NCBI RefSeq assembly: GCF_900096955.1
Contig: NZ_FMYL01000008.1
Span: forward strand, 1-64,000
Source: Acinetobacter boissieri
GTDB lineage: Bacteria; Pseudomonadota; Gammaproteobacteria; Pseudomonadales; Moraxellaceae
Direction: 5' to 3'
DNA: 64,000 bases
The notes below the pieces were generated by a model. That model searched no databases and was not told where the DNA came from. It saw only the letters and a list, made by a program, of their open reading frames with translations. Below, piece by piece: positions 56,737 through 64,000 of this stretch (position 1 is the stretch's first letter; each line of letters starts with the position of its first letter). Made by a program: the position numbers and the translations under genes.

Positions 56737-58182
56737 ATGTCTCAGGCGAATACGCAAAATTCAACACACACCACCAATAATGGCTCAGAGAAAACAACAA
56801 ATAGTCAAATTAAAGAGCTTCGCACACCGCCACATAATTTATCTATAGAACAAGCTGTACTCACAGCACTCATGACTGTTGCAGAGTCTTTTGAACAAGT
56901 CAGTGATATTTTAGAAGAAAATGACTTCTACGCTACACGACATAAATATATTTTTAGAGCGATTGAGAAACTTGCACAGCTCAACTCCCCTTATGATGCA
57001 GTGCTGGTACATGATTGGTTAACCAACCAAAAACTCATTGAAAGTGTTGGTGGCGAAAACTATTTAATGCAACTGATGTCAGACTCCCCATCAAGTTTCT
57101 ATAATCTAGAAACATATGCACAAAAAATTAAAGAGTTTGCAACCTTACGACATATGATTAAAGCAGGTAATGAAATTCTAATTAATGCGTATGACACCAA
57201 AGGTCGCAGTGTCAGTGATATCTTAGATATTGCTGAAAGTAATATTTTTTCAATCACAGAACAACATAACAATAATAAAAAGGCAGAAGGTCCAAAGCCA
57301 ATTACAGCAGTTGTATCAAGCGTATTTAACAAACTAGATGAGCTCTCTCAACTCGAAGGAAGCATTACAGGGTTGTCTACTGGATTTATTGAATTAGACA
57401 ATAAGACCTCTGGTATGCAAGCAGGTGATCTTATAATTGTTGCTGCCAGACCATCTATGGGTAAAACAACGTTTGCAATGAACCTTATTGAAAGCGTGCT
57501 CTTTAATAGTAATTTACCAGCACTGGTCTTTTCTATGGAAATGCCAGCTGACTCTATTGCCATGCGTATGATCTCATCAATTGGGAAAGTACACCAAGGG
57601 CATTTACGCGCAGGTAAACTAGATGATGATGAATGGTCAAAAGTAACTGCAAGCATACTACAGCTACAAGAAAAACTACTTTATATTGATGATTCATCTG
57701 CACTCCCCCCCACAGAACTCAGATCACGTGCCAGACGTATTGCAAAACAGCATGATGGGAAAATTGGCTGCATTATGGTCGACTACTTGCAGCTAATGAA
57801 AGTCCCGGGTATGGGCGATAATCGTGTAAATGAAATCTCAGAAATATCAAGAAGCTTAAAAGCACTGGCTAAAGAGATGAATTGCCCAGTCATCGCATTG
57901 TCTCAGCTTAACCGAAGCCTAGAAAATAGACCCAATAAACGTCCAGTCATGTCAGACTTACGCGAATCTGGAGCGATTGAACAAGATGCTGACTTAATTA
58001 TGTTTATTTACCGTGATGAAGTCTACAACAAAGAATCCAAAGAAGCAGGCACTGCAGAAATTGTTATTGGTAAACAACGTAATGGCCCTATTGGTACTGT
58101 ACGACTCTCTTTTGAAGGACAGTACACCCGTTTTGGTAATTTATCTCCAGAATATTACAACCAATTTGATGATGATGAATAA
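56737..58182 (+). CDS. dnaB: Replicative DNA helicase DnaB
   Basis: 481 residues. Disordered Asn/Thr-rich start (about 1-25), N-terminal primase/loader domain (PHNLSIEQAVLTALM...), RecA-like helicase with Walker A 'ARPSMGKTTFAMNLI' (about 235-250), Walker B 'IMVDYLQLMKVPG', 'SQLNRSLENRPNKRPVMSDL' followed by RESGAIEQDADLI, and 'GKQRNGPIG'. No intein seen. Hexameric helicase at the replication fork. AAGG lies 8 bases before the ATG. Confidence 0.98.
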   Translation: MSQANTQNSTHTTNNGSEKTTNSQIKELRTPPHNLSIEQAVLTALMTVAESFEQVSDILEENDFYATRHKYIFRAIEKLAQLNSPYDAVLVHDWLTNQKLIESVGGENYLMQLMSDSPSSFYNLETYAQKIKEFATLRHMIKAGNEILINAYDTKGRSVSDILDIAESNIFSITEQHNNNKKAEGPKPITAVVSSVFNKLDELSQLEGSITGLSTGFIELDNKTSGMQAGDLIIVAARPSMGKTTFAMNLIESVLFNSNLPALVFSMEMPADSIAMRMISSIGKVHQGHLRAGKLDDDEWSKVTASILQLQEKLLYIDDSSALPPTELRSRARRIAKQHDGKIGCIMVDYLQLMKVPGMGDNRVNEISEISRSLKALAKEMNCPVIALSQLNRSLENRPNKRPVMSDLRESGAIEQDADLIMFIYRDEVYNKESKEAGTAEIVIGKQRNGPIGTVRLSFEGQYTRFGNLSPEYYNQFDDDE

Positions 58183-58278
58183 TCTTCAGAGAAAATTGAT
58201 ATTGTATATAGCCCTATGACCTTAAACTAAGGTATGATTATTTGAAAAGAACAACATGGTCATATCTACTTATTTCAT

Positions 58279-59271
58279 ATGTATACATCAGAAAAAGAAA
58301 CATCAAATAGCTTATACCGCCAATGGCAAATACTATCGCATCTCAATACTGGAAAGTGGACCGGTACAAGACAACTGCAAACGATACTAGAAAGAGACGG
58401 TGTTGATGTCAGTATGCGTACAATACAACGTGATCTAAACCAACTGTCTGAACGCTTTCCCATAGAAAGAAACAAAGAAATTCCTCAAGGCTGGCGCTGG
58501 CGTGATGATGCACCCATTCAAAGCCTACCTCACATGACAAGTTCACAAGCAGTCACGTTTATGATGGTAGAAGATCATCTCAAACACCTGTTACCCCCTA
58601 GCCTAATTGAAGAAATGAACCCTTGGTTTGATTTAGCACGGCGCAGTTTATCTGAGCAAAACAATGCTCGCCAATGGATTAACCGCGTAAGAATTGTCCC
58701 CGCAACTCAACCACTTATTCCACCTATTGTAGACAAAAAAGCCCAACAAGCAATTTATGAAGGTTTACTACAAGATAAACAAATTGAATGTGTTTACCGT
58801 AGTCGTACTAATCCAGCTCAAGATAAAACCTATATTCTAAATCCATTGGCTTTAGTACAAAAAGGCGCTGTTATTTACCTTATTTGCACTCGCCATGATC
58901 GTTCAGATATACAGACTTTTGCACTCCATCGTTTTTCATCCACCAAAGTGCTAGAAGCGCGTGCGCTACACCCAGCAAACTTTAATATTGACGAATATAT
59001 AGAATCAGGTGCATTAGGCTTCAGGGTTGATTTTAACCAACCAACACAAAATGTACGATTAGAACTGCATATGGACCACAACATTGCGCAAATGTTTTAT
59101 GAAAGTCCTTTAAGCAAAGATCAAAATATTGGCATACTCAATGAACAACTGACGAAAGTCACTGCAACTGTGCCATTTACGTCGCAACTCATATGGTGGC
59201 TAAGAAGTTTTGGTCAACGTATTTCACATATTTCACCCGAAAACGTGGCCAAAGAAGTATATGAGCAATAA
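58279..59271 (+). CDS. WYL-domain transcriptional regulator
   Basis: 330 residues. N-terminal winged helix (about 15-70: 'WTGTRQLQTILERDGVDVSM' then RTIQRDLNQLSERF), central WYL domain ('QAIYEGLLQDKQIECVYRSR', 'YILNPLALVQKGAVIYLICT', 'FALHRFSSTKVLEARAL') and a C-terminal WCX-like domain. WYL proteins sense a nucleic-acid-like or small ligand and control DNA-repair, defence or metabolic genes. No defence genes lie nearby, and the target is unknown. 97 bp after dnaB. Confidence 0.9.
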   Translation: MYTSEKETSNSLYRQWQILSHLNTGKWTGTRQLQTILERDGVDVSMRTIQRDLNQLSERFPIERNKEIPQGWRWRDDAPIQSLPHMTSSQAVTFMMVEDHLKHLLPPSLIEEMNPWFDLARRSLSEQNNARQWINRVRIVPATQPLIPPIVDKKAQQAIYEGLLQDKQIECVYRSRTNPAQDKTYILNPLALVQKGAVIYLICTRHDRSDIQTFALHRFSSTKVLEARALHPANFNIDEYIESGALGFRVDFNQPTQNVRLELHMDHNIAQMFYESPLSKDQNIGILNEQLTKVTATVPFTSQLIWWLRSFGQRISHISPENVAKEVYEQ

Positions 59272-59300
59272 AAAAAACTGCTCATAACGAGCAGTTTTTT
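59272..59300. terminator. Bidirectional terminator
   Basis: 12-bp perfect stem AAAAAACTGCTC / GAGCAGTTTTTT, loop ATAAC, between the convergent WYL regulator and mnmG genes, starting right at the regulator's stop codon. Confidence 0.88.
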
Positions 59301-59319
59301 TATTTAAAGGTATGTTGTA

Positions 59320-61200
59320 TTAAGCACTTTTTTGCTTGAAATGATTTTTACGTACAGTAATCATAATAAGCTGAACTGCAGCAGGTGTAACACCAGGTAT
59401 ACGATTGGCCTGTGCTAAAGTTTCTGGACGCACATTTTTTAACTTTTGCGTAATTTCACGAGACAATCCAGACACTACATCATAATCAAAATCCACAGGA
59501 ATTTTTGTTTCCTCTAAACGCTTTAACTGAGCTACATCTTCTTGCTGACGGTCTATATATCCCGCATATTTCACAGCAATTTCAATTTGCTCACCCACTT
59601 GAGTGGAAACAGTAGAACCTGTAAGCTCTGCAATATGAGAGAAATCGATTTTAGGACGTTTTAATAAGTCAATCGCACTACACTCTTTACTTAAATCAGC
59701 ACCTGTCATCTCTACAAACTTTTTACCCATTGGGTTGTTCGGTGCAGCCCACAAGTGTTTTAATCTTGCCATTTCAGACTCAACAGCGTCCATCTTTTCA
59801 CAATATGCCGACCAACGTACATCATCAACCAAACCAAGCTCACGACCAATTTTAGTCAAACGTTGATCTGCATTGTCTTCACGCAACATCAAACGATACT
59901 CTGCACGAGAAGTAAACATTCGGTATGGCTCTTTGGTACCTAAAGTAATCAGGTCATCTACCAAAACACCCATATAAGCTTGGTCTCGCTGTGGTGACCA
60001 TTGCTCTTGATCCCATGCACGGCGTGCTGCATTTAAACCAGCAAGCAAGCCCTGTGCACCCGCTTCTTCGTAACCTGTTGTACCGTTAATCTGGCCTGCA
60101 AAATATAAGTTTTGAATGGCTTTTGTTTCTAAAGTCATTTTTAGTGCTTGAGGATTAAAGTAATCATACTCAATGGCGTAGCCCGGGCGTAGAATATGCG
60201 CATTTTCCATACCACGTATTGAACGAACCAATTGAAACTGCACATCAAATGGCAACGATGTTGAAATCCCATTTGGATATAATTCATGTGTGGTTAAACC
60301 CTCAGGCTCGATAAAGACTTGGTGAGAATCTTTATCCGAAAAGCGATGAATTTTATCTTCAATGGATGGACAATAGCGTGGACCAACCCCTTCAATCACC
60401 CCTGTATACATTGGAGAGCGATCTAAGCCTTGACGAATAATGTCATGTGTTTGTTCATTGGTATGGGTAATATAACAATTCACTTGCTCTGGATGCATAG
60501 AAGCATTGCCCATAAATGACATGGTTGGTGATGGAAAATCACCTGGCTGTGCAGTCATTACAGAGAAATCTACTGAACGTGCATCAATACGTGGTGGTGT
60601 ACCTGTTTTTAGACGTCCAACAGGCAAGTTTAACTCTCTTAAACGGTCGGCTAGCGCAATAGACGGTGGATCACCTGCGCGTCCCCCACTCGATTTTTGC
60701 AAGCCAATATGAATCACGCCACCCAAAAAGGTACCTGTAGTCAACACCACAGTTTTGGTGTCAAAGCGAACACCCATTTGAGTCACAACACCTTTAACCG
60801 TATCGCCCTCGACAACAATATCATCAGCTGCTTGCTGAAAAATATCTAAATTTGCTTGATTTTCTAATTTTTCACGAATGACTGCTTTATATAAAATACG
60901 GTCTGCCTGAGCACGTGTTGCACGGACTGCAGCACCTTTTCTAGAGTTTAAAATACGAAATTGTATACCGCTTTTATCGGCTGCTAATGCCATTGCACCG
61001 CCCAGCGCATCAATTTCTCTGACTAAGTGAGATTTACCAATCCCACCAATCGCAGGGTTACAGCTCATCTGCCCCAAAGTTTCAATATTATGGGTTAGAA
61101 GTAAGGTCTGACGTCCCATACGTGCAGCAGCAAGTGCAGCTTCGGTACCCGCATGACCACCACCAATCACGATAACATCGTAAACTTTTGGATAATGCAT
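59320..61200 (-). CDS. mnmG: tRNA U34 carboxymethylaminomethyl synthase MnmG
   Basis: 626 residues, full length. FAD motif '[20 protein letters not shown]', '[20 protein letters not shown]' (reactive Cys and family signature), '[14 protein letters not shown]', '[19 protein letters not shown]', '[20 protein letters not shown]' and C-terminal tRNA-binding helices. Works with MnmE on the wobble uridine of several tRNAs, including the tRNA-Leu(UAA) species encoded twice in this window. Confidence 0.97.
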   Translation of the reverse strand: MHYPKVYDVIVIGGGHAGTEAALAAARMGRQTLLLTHNIETLGQMSCNPAIGGIGKSHLVREIDALGGAMALAADKSGIQFRILNSRKGAAVRATRAQADRILYKAVIREKLENQANLDIFQQAADDIVVEGDTVKGVVTQMGVRFDTKTVVLTTGTFLGGVIHIGLQKSSGGRAGDPPSIALADRLRELNLPVGRLKTGTPPRIDARSVDFSVMTAQPGDFPSPTMSFMGNASMHPEQVNCYITHTNEQTHDIIRQGLDRSPMYTGVIEGVGPRYCPSIEDKIHRFSDKDSHQVFIEPEGLTTHELYPNGISTSLPFDVQFQLVRSIRGMENAHILRPGYAIEYDYFNPQALKMTLETKAIQNLYFAGQINGTTGYEEAGAQGLLAGLNAARRAWDQEQWSPQRDQAYMGVLVDDLITLGTKEPYRMFTSRAEYRLMLREDNADQRLTKIGRELGLVDDVRWSAYCEKMDAVESEMARLKHLWAAPNNPMGKKFVEMTGADLSKECSAIDLLKRPKIDFSHIAELTGSTVSTQVGEQIEIAVKYAGYIDRQQEDVAQLKRLEETKIPVDFDYDVVSGLSREITQKLKNVRPETLAQANRIPGVTPAAVQLIMITVRKNHFKQKSA

Positions 61201-61436
61201 AATATAAACATCGGCAATGAAAAGACCGCGTATTATATCAGAGTATATTAAAATAAATAAATATATTCATGGCCCAGAAAAACCCCAAGAACACAATCAC
61301 AAATATAAAGAAAATATGAGTGCACTTAAAAATAACAACGAGCCATTGATTTAGCTCATAAAATTGACAATACAGCATGGTTAAAATATGGCATAATATA
61401 AACATATGTTATGGCGTTAATTTAGGTATTTATTTG

Positions 61437-62432
61437 ATGAATCTTGAACGTGTTGATTTAAATTTACTTATCTACCTTGATGTACTACTCAGAGAAAAAA
61501 ATGTCACTCGCGCTGCTGAACAACTTGGTGTGACTCAGCCAGCCATGAGCAATATTTTACGCAGGCTCAGAACATTATTTAACGATCCACTGCTTATACG
61601 CTCATCTGAGGGCATGACCCCTACCGAACGTGCCATTGAGCTACAACCTAGAATACGCAGTGCTTTGGCTGACTTATCAAGTATTTTAGAACCTCGTACT
61701 GATTTTAAGCCTTATAGTAGTCATCGTGTATTTCGAATTATGACTTCAGACTATGCAGAAGCCACGTTAGTTCCCAAACTCATTAAAGCTTTACGTGCTG
61801 AAGCACCGCACGTTGTTTTAGACTTTCTCACACCAAGCGATGTCTCTTATAGAGATATGGAACAAGGTAAAGTCGATCTTGCGATTAACCGCTTTAATGA
61901 AATCCCACAAAGCTTTCATCAGGTTCTCGTGTGGCGTGACCGTTTTTCATGTTTAATGAATGCAAAACACCCTTACGTCAATAATCTCAACTTAAAAAAC
62001 TATTTAGATGCAGATCATATTTGGGTTTCTAAAACAGGTATGGGAATTGGATTTGGTGTCAACCCAGAAAAACAATCTGGTCTAGGTTGGATTGATCAAT
62101 CCCTTGAACGAATTGGACAGAAACGAAAGATTTCTATTTTTACTCGTCATTATCAAATGCCTGCACTCTTGGCACGAAATGTTGACCTGATTGCAACATT
62201 ACCCACACGAATTGCAAATTTACAAAATAACAATAGCGACCTTGTGATTCAGGATCCTCCTTTTTATATTCCAGAAATAGAGCTTAAAATGGCATGGTGT
62301 CCACTACTTCACCACCACCCTGCACATCGTTGGCTACGCCAATTAATCTTATATGTTGCAAGACAAATGGTTGAAGAGGAAAATAAAGAGTTTCTTAATA
62401 AACAGAATACAGTCTTACATGCTTCACAGTAA
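61437..62432 (+). CDS. LysR-family transcriptional regulator
   Basis: 331 residues from the ATG at 61437; the frame opens at 61377 but the extra 20 residues do not belong to the family. HTH at about 17-40 (LREKNVTRAAEQLGVTQPAM, SNILRRLR), then a periplasmic-binding-like effector domain (about 90-310). 'DLNLLIYLDVLLREKNVTRA' resembles the NodD/SyrM and PcaQ-like subgroup. Divergent from mnmG; the next gene on the same strand codes for a CorB-like protein 86 bp on. Effector unknown. Confidence 0.88.
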   Translation: MNLERVDLNLLIYLDVLLREKNVTRAAEQLGVTQPAMSNILRRLRTLFNDPLLIRSSEGMTPTERAIELQPRIRSALADLSSILEPRTDFKPYSSHRVFRIMTSDYAEATLVPKLIKALRAEAPHVVLDFLTPSDVSYRDMEQGKVDLAINRFNEIPQSFHQVLVWRDRFSCLMNAKHPYVNNLNLKNYLDADHIWVSKTGMGIGFGVNPEKQSGLGWIDQSLERIGQKRKISIFTRHYQMPALLARNVDLIATLPTRIANLQNNNSDLVIQDPPFYIPEIELKMAWCPLLHHHPAHRWLRQLILYVARQMVEEENKEFLNKQNTVLHASQ

Positions 62433-62518
62433 TGATTAGATAAAATCAAAGATATGCAGCAACCCTTTTTTATGTTAAAAAACATAAATAATGCAAAATT
62501 TATAAACATAGGTGCATT

Positions 62519-63847
62519 GTGACTTTTTTTCAAAGTATGATGGTGATGGGCATACTCATGATCGGTGGTGGCTTTCTTGCCCTTGCCGAAATTGCTTTAG
62601 CAGGTGCCCGCAAAGTAAAACTAAAAATATTGGCTGAGTCAGGTGATGAACGTGCACAAAAAGTACTCGATGTACAAGCACAATCAGCAGATTTTTTTGC
62701 AGCGTCTCAAATTGGTTTAAATGCCGCTGCAATTTTAGGTGGTATTGTTGCAGAACCGGCTTTTCGCTCTTTTTTTGCAGACTTTCTTTATCAGTTTTTT
62801 GTCGGTGCATGGATTGAAAAAGCAGCTTTTGGCTTATCTTTTTTGGTCGTCACTATGGCATTTATTTTATTTGCAGACTTTATGCCAAAACGGCTTGCTA
62901 TGATTGCACCTGAAAAAATTGCTTTAGCTGTTATTAACCCAACCCTGATTTATGTCAAAATTTGCACACCGCTGGCGTGGGTCATCAATGCCATCAGCAA
63001 CTTATTATTTAGACTATTTAAAGTGAACACTATACGAGAAGACAATGTCACGTTTGATGATATTGCGGCAGTCATGGAGGCTGGAGCTCAAGCAGGTGTT
63101 TTACTGAAACAAGAACGACATTTTATTGAAAATGTATTTGAACTAGAAGAACGTACTGTTCCTTCAAGTATGACCACTCGTGAAAATATTGTTTTTTTTA
63201 CACCCAATGAACCAGAAGATAGTATTCGCCAAAAACTTGCTACATATCCTTTTTCTAAGTTTTTGGTTTGTAATGAAACAATTGATCAAACAATTGGTTA
63301 TGTTGATGCAAAAGACCTATTGGTTCGTATTTTAAATAATCAAAAACTTAATCAACTTAATGAAACTACTATTCGTAGTGTACTCACTATACCAGATACA
63401 CTTACTTTATCAGAGCTACTTGACCGATTTAGAGCCAGCAAAGAAACCCTTGCTGTTGTAATTAATGAATATGCATGGGTTGTTGGGGTCATTAGCTTAA
63501 ATGATATTATGAGCACTGTTATGGGCGACTGGGTCACCCCAATGGATGAAGTTCAACAGATTATTAAACGAGATAATCATTCATGGCTGATTGAAGGTAG
63601 TACACCCATTGAAGACATGAAGCATGCTTTAGATTTAGATGAATTACCAGACGAAGAAAACTATGAAACAGTCGCTGGTTTTATGATGTATAAACTGAGA
63701 AAAGTACCACGCCCTGCGGATTTTGTAGAATTCGACCACTTTAAATTTGAAGTCGTCGATGTAGACCACTATAAAATTGATCAGCTATTAGTGACTCGCC
63801 TCTCAGTGATTAATGAAAATCTCATCATACCCAATAAAACAGATTAA
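62519..63847 (+). CDS. CorB/HlyC-family membrane protein (CNNM + CBS)
   Basis: 442 residues from a GTG with AGG 6 bases upstream. Domains: CNNM/DUF21 membrane part with four hydrophobic segments (about 1-190: 'MGILMIGGGFLALAEIALAG', 'SFLVVTMAFILFADFMPKRL'), two CBS domains (about 205-330), and a C-terminal CorC/HlyC domain ('WLIEGSTPIEDMKHALDLDE', 'YETVAGFMMYKLRKVPRPAD'). Family is linked to magnesium or other cation transport. Often annotated hemolysin without cause. Confidence 0.88.
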   Translation: MTFFQSMMVMGILMIGGGFLALAEIALAGARKVKLKILAESGDERAQKVLDVQAQSADFFAASQIGLNAAAILGGIVAEPAFRSFFADFLYQFFVGAWIEKAAFGLSFLVVTMAFILFADFMPKRLAMIAPEKIALAVINPTLIYVKICTPLAWVINAISNLLFRLFKVNTIREDNVTFDDIAAVMEAGAQAGVLLKQERHFIENVFELEERTVPSSMTTRENIVFFTPNEPEDSIRQKLATYPFSKFLVCNETIDQTIGYVDAKDLLVRILNNQKLNQLNETTIRSVLTIPDTLTLSELLDRFRASKETLAVVINEYAWVVGVISLNDIMSTVMGDWVTPMDEVQQIIKRDNHSWLIEGSTPIEDMKHALDLDELPDEENYETVAGFMMYKLRKVPRPADFVEFDHFKFEVVDVDHYKIDQLLVTRLSVINENLIIPNKTD

Positions 63848-63861
63848 CTAAAATGATTTAA

Positions 63862-63889
63862 AAAAAACCCTCAAATTTGAGGGTTTTTT
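63862..63889. terminator. Bidirectional terminator
   Basis: 28-base perfect palindrome (14-bp arms, AAAAAACCCTCAAA half) between the convergent CorB-like gene and lysS. Confidence 0.88.
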
Positions 63890-63901
63890 ATTAGCTACCG
63901 A

Positions 63902-64000
<99 letters not shown>

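Noticed and set aside
58279-59271. WYL regulator as sign of a defence island
   Set aside because: Its neighbours are dnaB, mnmG and other housekeeping genes; there is no nuclease, methylase or reverse transcriptase around it.

Overview
The window is bacterial chromosome, AT-rich, with a gene set and protein sequences that point to a gammaproteobacterium of the Moraxellaceae, most likely Acinetobacter. Pointers are Coq7-type ubiquinone hydroxylase, GTP-dependent PEP carboxykinase, PpsA with its PSRP regulator, the cyoABCDE bo-type oxidase, a Zur-type site before folE2, and a prophage early region of the Acinetobacter kind. The species cannot be named from sequence alone.

Layout. 1-5697 is one end of a prophage. 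A divergent immunity region (Cro-like and CII-like genes leftward, a LexA-like S24 repressor rightward) is followed by a rightward early operon: small membrane protein, Sak4-like recombination ATPase broken by a frameshift, SSB, a small unknown, an excisionase-like HTH protein. A convergent tyrosine integrase closes the end. Copies of one operator-like motif lie in the immunity region and on the -10 of the early operon, which suggests one repressor controls both. The rest of the prophage lies left of the window.

5698-17192 holds core genes: tamB/tamA (outer-membrane protein assembly), an LplT-like lysophospholipid transporter next to coq7, folK/folB, and an ABC1/UbiB-like kinase. 17193-20401 is gene-poor: tRNA-Val, a MocR-type regulator and a 675-bp stretch with what looks like decayed coding sequence. 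20402-31612 has an unknown membrane protein, a glutathionylspermidine-synthase-like gene with its small lipoprotein, an SMR transporter with an unusual Asp in place of the key Glu, groESL behind a sigma-32 promoter, a phosphodiesterase/lipid kinase pair, pckG, a lipoprotein, a TIGR01777 epimerase and folD.

31613-35336 is the most accessory-looking host segment. tRNA-Cys and tRNA-Leu(UAA) are followed by an exported protein and a Fur-regulated TonB-dependent receptor, then a second, identical tRNA-Leu(UAA) with its terminator. The ~140-bp direct repeats frame a 3.35-kb iron-uptake module.

35337-64000 is housekeeping: NarK-type nitrate/nitrite transporter, small lipoprotein, 5-formyl-THF cyclo-ligase, lon, rlmH, ygiD-like dioxygenase, ahpF, an M15 peptidase lipoprotein, Zur-box-preceded folE2, ppsR/ppsA, an RDD protein, cyoABCDE, rpsF-rpsR-rplI, dnaB, a WYL regulator, mnmG, a LysR regulator, a CorB/HlyC-like protein and the 3' end of lysS.

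Links between genes: five folate genes (folB, folK, folD, the cyclo-ligase, folE2) are scattered through the window; pckG, ppsA and ppsR all act on the PEP node; metal regulation shows at the Fur box and the Zur box. I found no CRISPR array, no insertion sequence and no clearly new multi-gene defence or metabolic system. The best leads are the prophage operator circuit, the broken Sak4, the tRNA-Leu-flanked iron module, the Asp-type SMR protein and the divergent FolK.
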